The notes under the pieces were generated by a model. The model did not search any database, had not been told where the DNA came from, and saw only the letters and a list, made by a program, of their open reading frames with translations. 64,000 nucleotides of DNA from Flaviaesturariibacter aridisoli (GTDB taxonomy: Bacteria; Bacteroidota; Bacteroidia; Chitinophagales; Chitinophagaceae): NCBI RefSeq assembly GCF_004343705.1, contig NZ_SKFH01000004.1, positions 62,001 to 126,000 on the forward strand. Direction: 5' to 3'. Positions within the stretch are counted from its first letter, which is position 1; every line of letters begins with the position of its first letter. The position numbers and the translations under genes are program-made. Below, piece after piece: positions 52,910 to 63,133 of the stretch.

Positions 52910-53890
52910 ATGCGCCTGTGCCTTGCCCTGCTGCTCCTTTTTTCCGTATTGAACGGGTTCAGCCAAAAGATCGCTTACCACCTGCCCGAAGGCCTGGAAG
53001 GCCGCATCAGTGCCGCCGAATACAAGCCGATCGTCGACAGTGCCGTGTACCATATCGGAACCCGCTGGAAGGTGCTGCGCGTTGATTCAGGCGTGGTGCA
53101 ACTGGAAGAAAACCCGGAGGCTTCCCAGTGGAACCTGTACAACCTCGTGTCGCAGTGCCTGTCGGTTCCAACAGAGCAGCGAGGGGCTTTCGTGCGCGAA
53201 TATTTCCAGCGTACGTTCCGTTCCATGGACACCCGGAAGCTGCTCGACCTGGGCTCCTTTGCAGCGGCACGGCAGTACCTGGCCCTTCGTATTTACCCGG
53301 CGCAGACAGTGGAAGGGACGGCGCTGAAAGAAAACTCACTCACCCGCCGCGACCTCGAAGGCACCTACACCGTCGTTATGCTCGACCTGCCGGACGTCTT
53401 TACCAACCTGCGGCGGAATGACTTTGAGAAATGGAAAACGTCCGAAGAGGCCGTGTTTGCAGCAGCAACCGAAAACGTCGCCCGCCAGCAGGTGCAAAAG
53501 GTGAGCGAGGAATTTGAAGTGGACAGCAGCAAAATCCGCATCAGCTTTTTGGAAGAAGAAAACTACGCCGCCAGCTACGTGCTCAACCTGGAGCGCAACC
53601 AGCCCGATCTCGTCGGCGCCTGGGGTACCGTGGTGGCCATACCCAACAAAGGCTTTGCGCTGATGTGCCGGATCGACCCCGAGCGGCCGGTTGACTTTGT
53701 CAAATTCATCCAGGCTACCTATGGGCAAATGATGAAATCGTACCAGGAACACCCCCAACCGGTGAGTGATCGCTACTTCTGGTATTATAAAGGGAAGTTC
53801 ACGCCTATTACGCTGACCACGCCAGGTACAGATGGCCTGCAGGTGCTGGCGCCGATGGGCCTGTCGGAACTGATGTCGAAAAAGAAATAA
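52910..53890 (+). CDS. hypothetical exported protein, 326 aa
   Basis: A secreted or periplasmic protein with signal peptide MRLCLALLLLFSVLNGFSQ. The mature part is mixed alpha/beta; it contains two internally similar-looking halves with ARQYLALRIYPAQTVEG and SYVLNLERNQPDLVGAWGTV, and ends in VLAPMGLSELMSKKK. I do not recognise the family; a distant DUF1444-like fold is possible but unsupported. It is convergent with ogt, 3 bp apart. Confidence 0.75.
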   Translation: MRLCLALLLLFSVLNGFSQKIAYHLPEGLEGRISAAEYKPIVDSAVYHIGTRWKVLRVDSGVVQLEENPEASQWNLYNLVSQCLSVPTEQRGAFVREYFQRTFRSMDTRKLLDLGSFAAARQYLALRIYPAQTVEGTALKENSLTRRDLEGTYTVVMLDLPDVFTNLRRNDFEKWKTSEEAVFAAATENVARQQVQKVSEEFEVDSSKIRISFLEEENYAASYVLNLERNQPDLVGAWGTVVAIPNKGFALMCRIDPERPVDFVKFIQATYGQMMKSYQEHPQPVSDRYFWYYKGKFTPITLTTPGTDGLQVLAPMGLSELMSKKK

Positions 53891-53893
53891 GCT

Positions 53894-54382
53894 TTACCAG
53901 TCAAGCCCCAGCTGCTGCGCGCCGCCCGCGTGCCGGGCCTCGTGTGCCAGCAGCCATTGCTTCCGGTGCAAACCGCCGGCATAACCCGTGAGTGAGCGGT
54001 CGGAGCCGATGACACGGTGGCAGGGAACGACGATCGCCAGCTGGTTGCGACCATTCGCAGTACCCACGGCCCGGATAGCCTTGACGTCGCCCAACTGCTT
54101 CGAAAGGTCGCGGTAGGAGCAGGTTTTGCCAAAAGGTATCTGCAGCAGCCCATTCCAGACGCTTTGCTGGAAAGGCGTGCCGCCCTGCTGCATCGGGAAG
54201 TCGAAGTGCGTGCGGCTGCCCGCGAAATACTCCCCGAGCTGCCGCAGGCAGGCCTGCAGTTCGGGCGCTTCATCATACGGACCTTCGAGGGGTTCGTCGC
54301 TGAAGTGAATCACGCGGATGAACCCGTCTTCGGAATGAATGTGCAGGTAGCCGACGGGAGTTGATAAGCAGCTTTTCATCAT
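53894..54382 (-). CDS. ogt: methylated-DNA--protein-cysteine methyltransferase
   Basis: Suicide repair protein that takes methyl or alkyl groups from O6-alkylguanine onto its own Cys. The 162-aa protein has the active-site PCHRVIGSDRSLTGYAGG (Cys in VVPCHRVI) and the DNA-binding helix TPFQQSVWNGLLQIPFG. The start ATG at 54382 overlaps the csaA stop (ATGA), giving translational coupling; an ATG 3 bp later is the alternative. No Ada-type regulatory domain. Confidence 0.95.
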   Translation of the reverse strand: MMKSCLSTPVGYLHIHSEDGFIRVIHFSDEPLEGPYDEAPELQACLRQLGEYFAGSRTHFDFPMQQGGTPFQQSVWNGLLQIPFGKTCSYRDLSKQLGDVKAIRAVGTANGRNQLAIVVPCHRVIGSDRSLTGYAGGLHRKQWLLAHEARHAGGAQQLGLDW

Positions 54383-54717
54383 CCGATCTTTAATCCGTTG
54401 GAAAGGGGCTGGCGGGGTTGGAGCAGCACGACTTCGCCGACCTCGTCGAAGATACCGAGCACGAGGCATTCGCTGAAAAACGTCCCGATCTGCTTGGGCG
54501 GAAAATTAACGACGGCCACAACCTGTGTGCCTATGAGTTCAAGTGTGCTATAGTGCTTCGTGATTTGCGCCGAAGACCGCTTCACACCGAGCTCTGCGCC
54601 GAAATCTATCTGCAGCTTATATGCCGGCTTGCGGGCACCCTCGAACACTTCCGCCGCCACAATAGTGCCGGTGCGGATGTCGATCTTTTCAAAGTCTTGC
54701 CAGGTGATTTGGGAAAT
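54379..54717 (-). CDS. csaA: CsaA-like tRNA-binding domain protein with non-standard start
   Basis: A CsaA-type protein (about 112 aa as drawn), an OB-fold tRNA-binding-domain chaperone. From ATT at 54717 it reads SQITWQDFEKIDIRTGTIVA, the conserved family start, then KPAYKLQIDFG, KRSSAQITKHY and LVLGIFDE. The only standard start, GTG at 54660, would remove DFEKIDIRTGTI and the first OB strand. The frame has an in-frame stop at 54724-54726 and no ATG, GTG or TTG before 54660. Either an ATT (or ATC 54708) start is used or the sequence has an error. ogt overlaps its stop by 4 bp. Confidence 0.8.
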   Translation of the reverse strand: MSQITWQDFEKIDIRTGTIVAAEVFEGARKPAYKLQIDFGAELGVKRSSAQITKHYSTLELIGTQVVAVVNFPPKQIGTFFSECLVLGIFDEVGEVVLLQPRQPLSNGLKIG

Positions 54718-54724
54718 AAGGGTT

Positions 54725-54753
54725 TAAAGATATAGCAGGTATTACACCGCAAA
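54725..54753 (-). promoter_or_regulatory. promoter of csaA-ogt
   Basis: On the minus strand TTTG (54750-54753), a 17-nt spacer and TATCTTTA (54725-54732). The box ends 7 nt before the ATT proposed as start, so the mRNA would be leaderless or nearly so. Confidence 0.5.
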
Positions 54754-54888
54754 GTCAATAAGAAAAGAAGCAGGTACGCTAAGGAGAGACGCATCGGACG
54801 GATCTCCGGTTTCCATTCCAATGCGCCTATCGTGTGAAAAAGGTACCGCAGCCACGCGGGGTTCCAAGCCTTCTCCACTTTGGCTGCC

Positions 54889-55755
54889 CTAATCCAGCAG
54901 GTCGGAAAGATTATCGAGCTCGTCCTTCTTGTAATAGTCCTTTTCGTTGTCGAAGCACTTGCCCATCTCTTCCAGCACCGCCTGGATCACGCGTTTGTTG
55001 GAATAGGGGCGGAAGTAGGAGTGGACCGCGGGCACCTGGATACGCTTAAAATACAGCTCCAGGTCTTTGTGCGTAAAAACCATTCCCGAGGTGGGATCAA
55101 TAAAGAACTCGATCTTGCTGATGGGCTGGTCCAATCCCTCCGAGCTGTACCCGGGCTTGAAGTAGGCCAGGATGAACTGCCGCGGGATACCAATCGCACG
55201 GACCGGGATGTCGAGCAGCTCGCACAGAATGAGGTAGAGCAGGCCATTCGCCACCTGGTTACCACGGCGGCTTTCCAGCGTTTTATGGATCAGGAAGTCG
55301 TTGACGTCGGTGTAGGCAGTTTCCATGCCTTTGAGGCCGTAATAGCCATAAAGAATGCCGGTGACGATGCGCACCTGCTCCAGTGGCGTCAGGTAGTTAT
55401 TCAGTTCCAGCCAGATGTTGCGCCGGAGCTTTTCGATCTCCTGCACAATGGACGCAGTGGTGAGATCGGGGTATTGAAATTTAGCGGCCAGCAGCCCGCC
55501 CACGAGCAGGTCGTGGTGCCCGGCCAGCGACCACTGGCGGAAGTCTTCCCTGAGGTCGTTCACATGGAGCCGGTGGATGAGGAGTTCGATGCGTTCCTGC
55601 ACCCGCTCGCTGACGGTGTTTTCCCAGAGGCTTTCCAGGTTGGGCACGATCTGGCGGCCAAACTCCACGATCCGGGTCGACACCGCGCCGAAGATTTCCT
55701 CGTCGGGATCTTCGATCAGGTTCAAAAGGGCATAAATCTCCTTGGTTTGTTCCAT
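54889..55755 (-). CDS. transglutaminase-like superfamily protein (SirB1/YchA type)
   Basis: A 288-aa soluble protein. The start MEQTKEIYALLNLIEDPDEE at 55755 is preferred to a frame 90 bp longer. The first 90 residues are HEAT-like helices; the second part contains DVNDFLIHKTLESRRGNQVA and LYLILCELLDIPVRAIGIP, the pattern of the transglutaminase-core-2 (SirB1) group, and ends with paired helices. No catalytic Cys is obvious in the expected position (SRRGNQVA, where relatives often have GxPxxLA), so it may be non-enzymatic. It lies 135 bp downstream of topA. Confidence 0.78.
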   Translation of the reverse strand: MEQTKEIYALLNLIEDPDEEIFGAVSTRIVEFGRQIVPNLESLWENTVSERVQERIELLIHRLHVNDLREDFRQWSLAGHHDLLVGGLLAAKFQYPDLTTASIVQEIEKLRRNIWLELNNYLTPLEQVRIVTGILYGYYGLKGMETAYTDVNDFLIHKTLESRRGNQVANGLLYLILCELLDIPVRAIGIPRQFILAYFKPGYSSEGLDQPISKIEFFIDPTSGMVFTHKDLELYFKRIQVPAVHSYFRPYSNKRVIQAVLEEMGKCFDNEKDYYKKDELDNLSDLLD

Positions 55756-55856
55756 AAACTCACTCTCTCCAATATAATACCAAGCCGGGCTGGTTAGCTG
55801 CAAGTTTAAGGCAGGAACAGACGCCAAAAAACCTAATGTTTTCAACGGCGATCGCC

Positions 55857-55884
55857 CAAAAGAAAAGAGGCCCGGAGGCCTCTT
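55857..55884 (-). terminator. terminator of topA
   Basis: AAGAGGCC / GGCCTCTT 8-bp stem with a 4-nt loop, followed on the minus strand by TTCTTTTGGG. Confidence 0.85.
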
Positions 55885-55890
55885 GGTTCG

Positions 55891-58494
<2,604 letters not shown>

Positions 58495-58597
58495 ACTTCA
58501 TCAGGTTCCGCTGCCCAAGGTCGGACAACGGGAAATTTCAGCAAGATTAGCACATTTTCAATTAGTGGGTCCGGCAACGGCCGGGCTGCTTTCCGGG

Positions 58598-59212
58598 TTA
58601 CTTCATCCGGAGGGCCATGCTTTCGGCCAGGTAGATCGCCCAGCGGGCGTATTCTTTGCCCGATGGGTGCAATGCATCGGTTGCCAGCAGCGAAGGATCG
58701 CGCTCGGCGTCGCGGCTGCCGGGTGTAATATCGATAAAGTTAGCGCCGTATTGCGCCGCCAGCCCGCGCGCCGCCGCGTTAAACTGGTCGATCTCCCGGG
58801 CGATCTTGTCTGTATCGAGCGATTTCTCCCGCGCAAAGGGCGTCACACCATAATCGGGGATGGACAGTAGAAATACGTGGTCGGCACGGCCATGTGCCAG
58901 GGCCACGGCGCGGGCCAGCAGCGCCTCGCACTCGGGGGTGTAGTCTTCCACCGTGCGGCCGCGGTACTGGTTGTTGACCCCGATGAGCAGGCTCACGAAG
59001 TCGTATTGCTTCAGGAAGGTGTAGCCGGAAAGCGCCGTCTGCAACTCGTCGGTGGTCCATCCGGTGCGGGCAATGAGCTCGGGCGGAGCCATGTGCACCT
59101 TGTCGCGGCGCAGGCGCTGGACGGCCTGGTAGGGAAAGCTTTCCGCGATGGGCAATGCTTCGCCGATAGTATAGGAATCGCCAAGGGCCAGGTAGGTGTA
59201 GAGTTTCTCCAT
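58598..59212 (-). CDS. SGNH/GDSL hydrolase family protein
   Basis: A 204-aa esterase-like protein with no signal peptide. Block I YLALGDSYTIGEALP (Ser13), block III LLIGVNNQYRGR (Gly and Asn oxyanion residues) and block V ATDALHPSGKEYARWA (Asp and His) are complete, so it should be active. It acts on ester bonds of unknown lipids or acylated molecules. A -7 box (TACATTTA) ends 4 nt before its ATG. Confidence 0.9.
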   Translation of the reverse strand: MEKLYTYLALGDSYTIGEALPIAESFPYQAVQRLRRDKVHMAPPELIARTGWTTDELQTALSGYTFLKQYDFVSLLIGVNNQYRGRTVEDYTPECEALLARAVALAHGRADHVFLLSIPDYGVTPFAREKSLDTDKIAREIDQFNAAARGLAAQYGANFIDITPGSRDAERDPSLLATDALHPSGKEYARWAIYLAESMALRMK

Positions 59213-59216
59213 GGGT

Positions 59217-59224
59217 TAAATGTA
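59217..59224 (-). promoter_or_regulatory. putative -7 box of the SGNH hydrolase gene
   Basis: TACATTTA on the minus strand, 4 nt before the ATG (59212). The -33 box is weak, so confidence is low. Confidence 0.35.
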
Positions 59225-59254
59225 GCGATGGGACTCGTGAATCGGGAAGGTTGA

Positions 59255-60103
59255 TCAGGATGCCAGGAAGTCGACCACCTTCCTGATCACCCCCGGGTCG
59301 CGGTAGATACGGCGGTGGCCCAATCCCTTCGTTATATAAAAGGTAACGTGCGGCAGGCCCGAGCGGCGCACCGGATCCACGTCGGACAGCGGGGTCATAT
59401 CGTCGTCCTCGTCGTGCACCCACAGCACCGGCAGGTGAAGGTTGCGGATGGCACGGGCCACGGAGAACCAATGCACCGGGTGGCCGCCACGGCTTTCAAC
59501 GAATGCGTCGAACGCCGGCCGGAGGGTGGCCGGAAGTTTCAAAAAGCGGAAATACATGTCGATGGCGGTACGCGTTTCGGTAGCGGCGGCGATGAGTACG
59601 GCGCGGGCGCCCTCGGTGTGGCCCTGCTCTTCGAGCGCAAGGCAAAGCGACAGCCCGCCGAGCGAATGGCCCATGAAGCGTTCGATGGGCCCGAAGCGGT
59701 CCCGTATTTCTTCAATGAACTGCATATAGATCCGTACGTTCATCTGCGTTCCCGAACTGCGGCCGTGGGCGGGCGCGTCGAAACCGAGCACGCAAAAGCC
59801 ACGGTCGATAAAGGGTTGTATGTATTGCTCGAAATTGACAATACCCGACTCGAAACCGTGCAGGATCAGCAGGCGCCGGGGCGCACCGTCATTCCAGCGA
59901 TAGCCCTGGATATCGAATTCCTGGAAGCGAAAACGCAGCGATTCCGCGGCCCGGTAAATTTCCGGAAGGTCTTTGCGGTTGCGGTACTGCGGCGTTGTGA
60001 ACAGGTGAAAGGCCGCCGCTGCGGCGCGGCGCTTACTCAGCAGGTTCAGTAGCTGCAGTTTCGTTCGGATCAGGGCCAGCGCCGCCTTCTTTTTAAAAGA
60101 CAT
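59255..60103 (-). CDS. alpha/beta hydrolase
   Basis: A 282-aa alpha/beta-fold hydrolase. Oxyanion region LLILHGFESG near residue 70, nucleophile elbow GHSLGGLSLCLALEEQG (Ser near 136), acid Asp in VWVHDEDDDMTP and His in ITKGLGHRRIYRD. The start at 60103 (MSFKKKAALALIRT) is used; the much longer frame to 60673 is antisense to the DUF2520 gene. A basic N-terminal helix could tether it to the membrane. Substrate unknown. Confidence 0.88.
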   Translation of the reverse strand: MSFKKKAALALIRTKLQLLNLLSKRRAAAAAFHLFTTPQYRNRKDLPEIYRAAESLRFRFQEFDIQGYRWNDGAPRRLLILHGFESGIVNFEQYIQPFIDRGFCVLGFDAPAHGRSSGTQMNVRIYMQFIEEIRDRFGPIERFMGHSLGGLSLCLALEEQGHTEGARAVLIAAATETRTAIDMYFRFLKLPATLRPAFDAFVESRGGHPVHWFSVARAIRNLHLPVLWVHDEDDDMTPLSDVDPVRRSGLPHVTFYITKGLGHRRIYRDPGVIRKVVDFLAS

Positions 60104-60154
60104 GTAAAAGGGTTCGGGCCCAAAACTAAGCCCGGAATGCCAGAACTTCGCAGC

Positions 60155-60916
60155 ATGCGTATTGTGATCATCGGCACCGGCAACACGGCCACCGTGCTCG
60201 GCCGCAAGCTGAAAGCGGCGGGCCACCATATCGTTCAGGTCTTTGGCCGCGATGCCGCCGCCGCGTCGGCGCTGGCCTATGAGCTCGACAGCGTGTCGGT
60301 GAACCATTGGACCATCGTGGACCGCGGCGCCGAGCTGTACCTGCTGGCCGTGTCTGACCTGGCAGTGGCCGAGGTGCGCCGGCAGCTCGACCTCCCCGAA
60401 GGCACACTGGTGCACACTGCCGCTTCGGTGCCGCTCGAAGCGCTCAAAGGCGCGGCCGCGCACTACGGTGTGTTCTACCCGCTGCAAAGCCTGCGCAAAG
60501 GCAGCGAGCGATTGCCCGAGATCCCGGTGCTGGTAGACGCCGGCGACGCACCGACACTCCACCAGCTGGAGGTGCTCGCCTCCAGCATCAGCGGCCAGGT
60601 GGCCACCGCCGACGATGCTACCCGGCTGCGCCTGCACCTGGCAGCAGTGTTCTGCAACAACTTTGTCAACCATATTTATACGCTGATGGAAGAGTGGTGC
60701 GACCGGCAGGGGCTCGACTTCCGGCTGCTGCTACCGCTGATCCGCGAAACCGCTGAGCGGGTAGGTGAGGTGGCACCGAAGCAGAGCCAGACCGGCCCGG
60801 CCCTCCGCCGCGACAGCGCCACCCTGGAGCGACACCGCCGCCTGCTGGCCGGCGAGCCAAAACTGCTGGCGCTTTACGACCTGTTTACCGAGAGCATTCA
60901 GAACAACGGTGTGTAG
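60155..60916 (+). CDS. DUF2520 Rossmann-fold protein
   Basis: A 253-aa protein with an N-terminal NAD(P)-type Rossmann loop MRIVIIGTGNTATVLGRKL and a C-terminal helical DUF2520 domain (HLAAVFCNNFVNHIYTLMEEW; TGPALRRDSATLERHRRLL). It resembles ketopantoate- or hydroxyisobutyrate-type dehydrogenases in fold; no reaction is known. In Bacteroidota it is usually next to the KdsC-like phosphatase, the UbiA prenyltransferase and maf, as here. The start at 60155 is chosen over one 18 bp earlier. Confidence 0.88.
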   Translation: MRIVIIGTGNTATVLGRKLKAAGHHIVQVFGRDAAAASALAYELDSVSVNHWTIVDRGAELYLLAVSDLAVAEVRRQLDLPEGTLVHTAASVPLEALKGAAAHYGVFYPLQSLRKGSERLPEIPVLVDAGDAPTLHQLEVLASSISGQVATADDATRLRLHLAAVFCNNFVNHIYTLMEEWCDRQGLDFRLLLPLIRETAERVGEVAPKQSQTGPALRRDSATLERHRRLLAGEPKLLALYDLFTESIQNNGV

Positions 60917-60979
60917 TTTGTTGTTCGGGGCTGAAGTCCCGCGCCGAGGGCGTACTTTTGCCGCCGAAACGAACGACTG

Positions 60980-61315
60980 ATGTATACGATCCAATTCAAC
61001 TTCGAGCAGGCAGGCCTTCAGCCGGTGACGCTGGAGAATATTCCCGCCGGGCACAGCCTGCTGGAAGTGGCCCTCATGAACGATATCGAGCTGCACCACA
61101 ACTGCGGCGGCGTCTGCGCCTGCAGCACCTGCCACCTGTATGTGCAGAAAGGAGAGCAGCACCTCGAAGAGCTGAGCGACAAAGAAGAAGACTTTATCGA
61201 CCGCGCCGTGCGGCCGCGCCTCAACTCGCGCCTGGGCTGCCAGTGCCTCCTCCTCGACGGGGACGGCGTGGTGGAGGTGACCCTGCCCGACCAGACGCAG
61301 TTCCTGGGCGAATAA
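60980..61315 (+). CDS. fdx: 2Fe-2S ferredoxin, adrenodoxin type
   Basis: A 111-aa electron carrier. The cluster ligands are C-x5-C-x2-C in NCGGVCACSTC with the fourth Cys in RLGCQCLL, the vertebrate/ISC-type ferredoxin pattern, and ELHHN before the first Cys. It lies 30 bp before iscX, and such pairs in other bacteria belong to the iron-sulfur cluster machinery, but iscS, iscU and hscAB are not here. A -7 box (TACTTTTG) lies about 19 nt upstream of the ATG. Confidence 0.94.
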   Translation: MYTIQFNFEQAGLQPVTLENIPAGHSLLEVALMNDIELHHNCGGVCACSTCHLYVQKGEQHLEELSDKEEDFIDRAVRPRLNSRLGCQCLLLDGDGVVEVTLPDQTQFLGE

Positions 61316-61345
61316 TTTACCGAATCCCTATTTTCATTGCACCTT

Positions 61346-61585
61346 ATGAGTCATTTTGAGCCCCCGATACACTGGAGCGATTATGAAGACATCGCCCTGA
61401 AGCTTTACGAGAAATTCGGCGACGACTTCTCCGAGAGCAAGATCTACCGCATCCGCTTCACCGACCTGCTCGAGTGGGTGCTGAGCCTTCCGGGCTTCGT
61501 GGGCACCCGCGAGGATTCGAACGAAGGCCACCTCGAGCGCATCCAGAGCGAATGGGTGTATGAGTGGCGCGACAACCAGAAATAA
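61346..61585 (+). CDS. iscX: Fe-S assembly protein IscX
   Basis: A 79-aa acidic protein of the IscX/YfhJ family, which binds iron and IscS and modulates cluster assembly. It shows the pattern of the family: IHWSDYEDIALKLYEKFG, RIRFTDLLEWVLSLPGF and SNEGHLERIQSEWVYEW. The ATG at 61346 is used; a TTG 9 bp upstream is possible. It follows fdx by 30 bp. Confidence 0.9.
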   Translation: MSHFEPPIHWSDYEDIALKLYEKFGDDFSESKIYRIRFTDLLEWVLSLPGFVGTREDSNEGHLERIQSEWVYEWRDNQK

Positions 61586-61594
61586 ATGAATGGA

Positions 61595-61669
61595 GTAGTG
61601 GGGTGATGTCCTGATGGGATAACGGTGATTGATCCTGTCCGTGTATTACCCCATTACCCGATTATCCCC
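61595..61669. repeat. imperfect inverted GGGGTAAT / ATTACCCC repeat
   Basis: Two blocks, 61595-61625 (rich in TGGGGTGATG, GATGGGATAACGG) and 61639-61669 (TATTACCCCATTACCCGATTATCCCC in part), are imperfect reverse complements separated by 13 nt, so the transcript between iscX and the KdsC-like gene can fold into a long mismatched hairpin. The right half also repeats ATTACCC at about 10-bp intervals. Confidence 0.5.
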
Positions 61670-61678
61670 ATACGCACC

Positions 61679-62200
61679 ATGGAGCTGCTGGACCAATTCA
61701 AGGCTGTAAAAACATTCGTGTTCGACGTGGACGGCGTGCTGACCGACAGCACGGTGCTTCTCCTCGAAAACGGGCTGCAGGCACGCCGCATGAACATCAA
61801 GGACGGGCTGGCCCTGCAACTCGCCCTGCGCAACGGCTACCGCGTGGTGATACTTTCGGGCGCTTACTCGGCACCGGTGGTGGCGCGGATGCAGTACCTT
61901 GGGCTGACGGATATTTTTACCGCGGTGAAAGACAAGAAAGCCTTCCTCGAGCGGTTTGCCAAAGAGGAAGCCGTAGACCTCGGCGCATTGCTGTTTATGG
62001 GCGACGACCTGCCCGACCTGCCCGCTCTGGCGGTGGCCGGCCTGCCTTGCTGCCCCGCCGACGCGGTGCCTGAAGTGCTGGCGGCCAGCCGCTACATCGC
62101 CACACGCAAGGGTGGTGATGGCTGCGTGCGCGAAGTGATTGAGAAAGTGCTGCGCCAGAACGGACACTGGCACTACGAAGCCGGATTGACCTCCAAATAA
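61679..62200 (+). CDS. KdsC-like HAD phosphatase
   Basis: A 173-aa HAD-family phosphatase of the C0 (KdsC) type. Nucleophile Asp in FVFDVDGVLTD near residue 17, the loop VILSGAYS in place of the usual ITGR, and the metal site FMGDDLPDLPAL near 110. KdsC removes phosphate from 3-deoxy-D-manno-octulosonate 8-phosphate; the missing Arg of the ITGR motif and the position next to a UbiA gene leave the substrate uncertain. The start at 61679 (MELLDQFKAVKTFV) discards an 18-residue upstream extension of repeat sequence. Confidence 0.88.
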   Translation: MELLDQFKAVKTFVFDVDGVLTDSTVLLLENGLQARRMNIKDGLALQLALRNGYRVVILSGAYSAPVVARMQYLGLTDIFTAVKDKKAFLERFAKEEAVDLGALLFMGDDLPDLPALAVAGLPCCPADAVPEVLAASRYIATRKGGDGCVREVIEKVLRQNGHWHYEAGLTSK

Positions 62201-62205
62201 ACTGC

Positions 62206-63129
62206 ATGAGATCCATCGCTGCGTTCTTCAAGCTGGTGCGCTGGCAAAACCTGCTCTTCATTGTGCTGACGCAGCTGCTTTTCTATTTCTGCGTCTTCGT
62301 GCCGCTGTACAAGCCCACGGTGGCACCGGTGCGCCTCGCCTGGCTCATCCTCGCGTCGGTCTTTATTGCCGCTGCCGGTTACGTCATCAACGACTACTTC
62401 GACCTCAACATCGACCAGGTCAACAAGCCGAACAAAAACGTGATCAACCGGATCATCCCGCGGCGCTGGGCCATCTTCTGGCACGGCTTCCTCAGCCTGC
62501 TGGGACTCCTCGCTACCGTGTATGCCGTGGGCTTTCACAAAAGCTACCTGATCCTGGCCAACGCGGTGGTGATCGTGCTGCTTTGGTTTTATTCCACCTC
62601 GCTCAAGAAAAAAATGCTGATCGGCAACATCCTCATCTCGGCACTCACGGCCTGGACGATCCTGATCCTCTTTTTTGCGCAGGTGTCGTTCCGTGCTGCC
62701 TTCGGCGTGGTGCAGGATGCGGTCACGACCAAGTTCTTCCGCGTTGCGTTTCTCTATGCCGGTTTCGCCTTCGTGCTTTCGCTGATACGCGAGGCCGTAA
62801 AAGACGTGGAAGATATGGAAGGCGACCGCCGCTACGGCTGCCGTACACTTCCCATCGTGTCGGGGCTGGTGGCCACCAAGGTATATACCACGGTTTGGAT
62901 CGTGGTGCTGCTCGGTGCGCTCATCGTGCTGCAGTTGTACATACTGCAATTCCGCTGGTGGGCCGCGGTGATTTACTCCGTTTCCTGCGTGATTTTTCCC
63001 CTGATTATCCTGTTCTTTTCCCATCTCAAAGCCCGCAGCACTTCCGACTTTAGCAGCCTGAGCCGCCTGGCGAAATGGATCATGCTGGCGGGGATCGGAT
63101 CGATGCTGTTCTTCCGTCTGTATTTTTGA
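62206..63129 (+). CDS. UbiA family prenyltransferase (geranylgeranylglycerol-phosphate type)
   Basis: A 307-aa membrane prenyltransferase with about eight helices. Both Asp-rich motifs are present: NDYFDLNIDQVNKPNKN near residue 64 and KDVEDMEGDRRYGCRTLP near 200. Homologues in Bacteroidota are usually annotated geranylgeranylglycerol-phosphate geranylgeranyltransferase, but no archaeal-type lipid is expected, so the acceptor is uncertain; menaquinone biosynthesis (MenA) is another possibility. It is 5 bp after the KdsC-like gene and 4 bp before maf. Confidence 0.87.
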   Translation: MRSIAAFFKLVRWQNLLFIVLTQLLFYFCVFVPLYKPTVAPVRLAWLILASVFIAAAGYVINDYFDLNIDQVNKPNKNVINRIIPRRWAIFWHGFLSLLGLLATVYAVGFHKSYLILANAVVIVLLWFYSTSLKKKMLIGNILISALTAWTILILFFAQVSFRAAFGVVQDAVTTKFFRVAFLYAGFAFVLSLIREAVKDVEDMEGDRRYGCRTLPIVSGLVATKVYTTVWIVVLLGALIVLQLYILQFRWWAAVIYSVSCVIFPLIILFFSHLKARSTSDFSSLSRLAKWIMLAGIGSMLFFRLYF

Positions 63130-63133
63130 GCCC

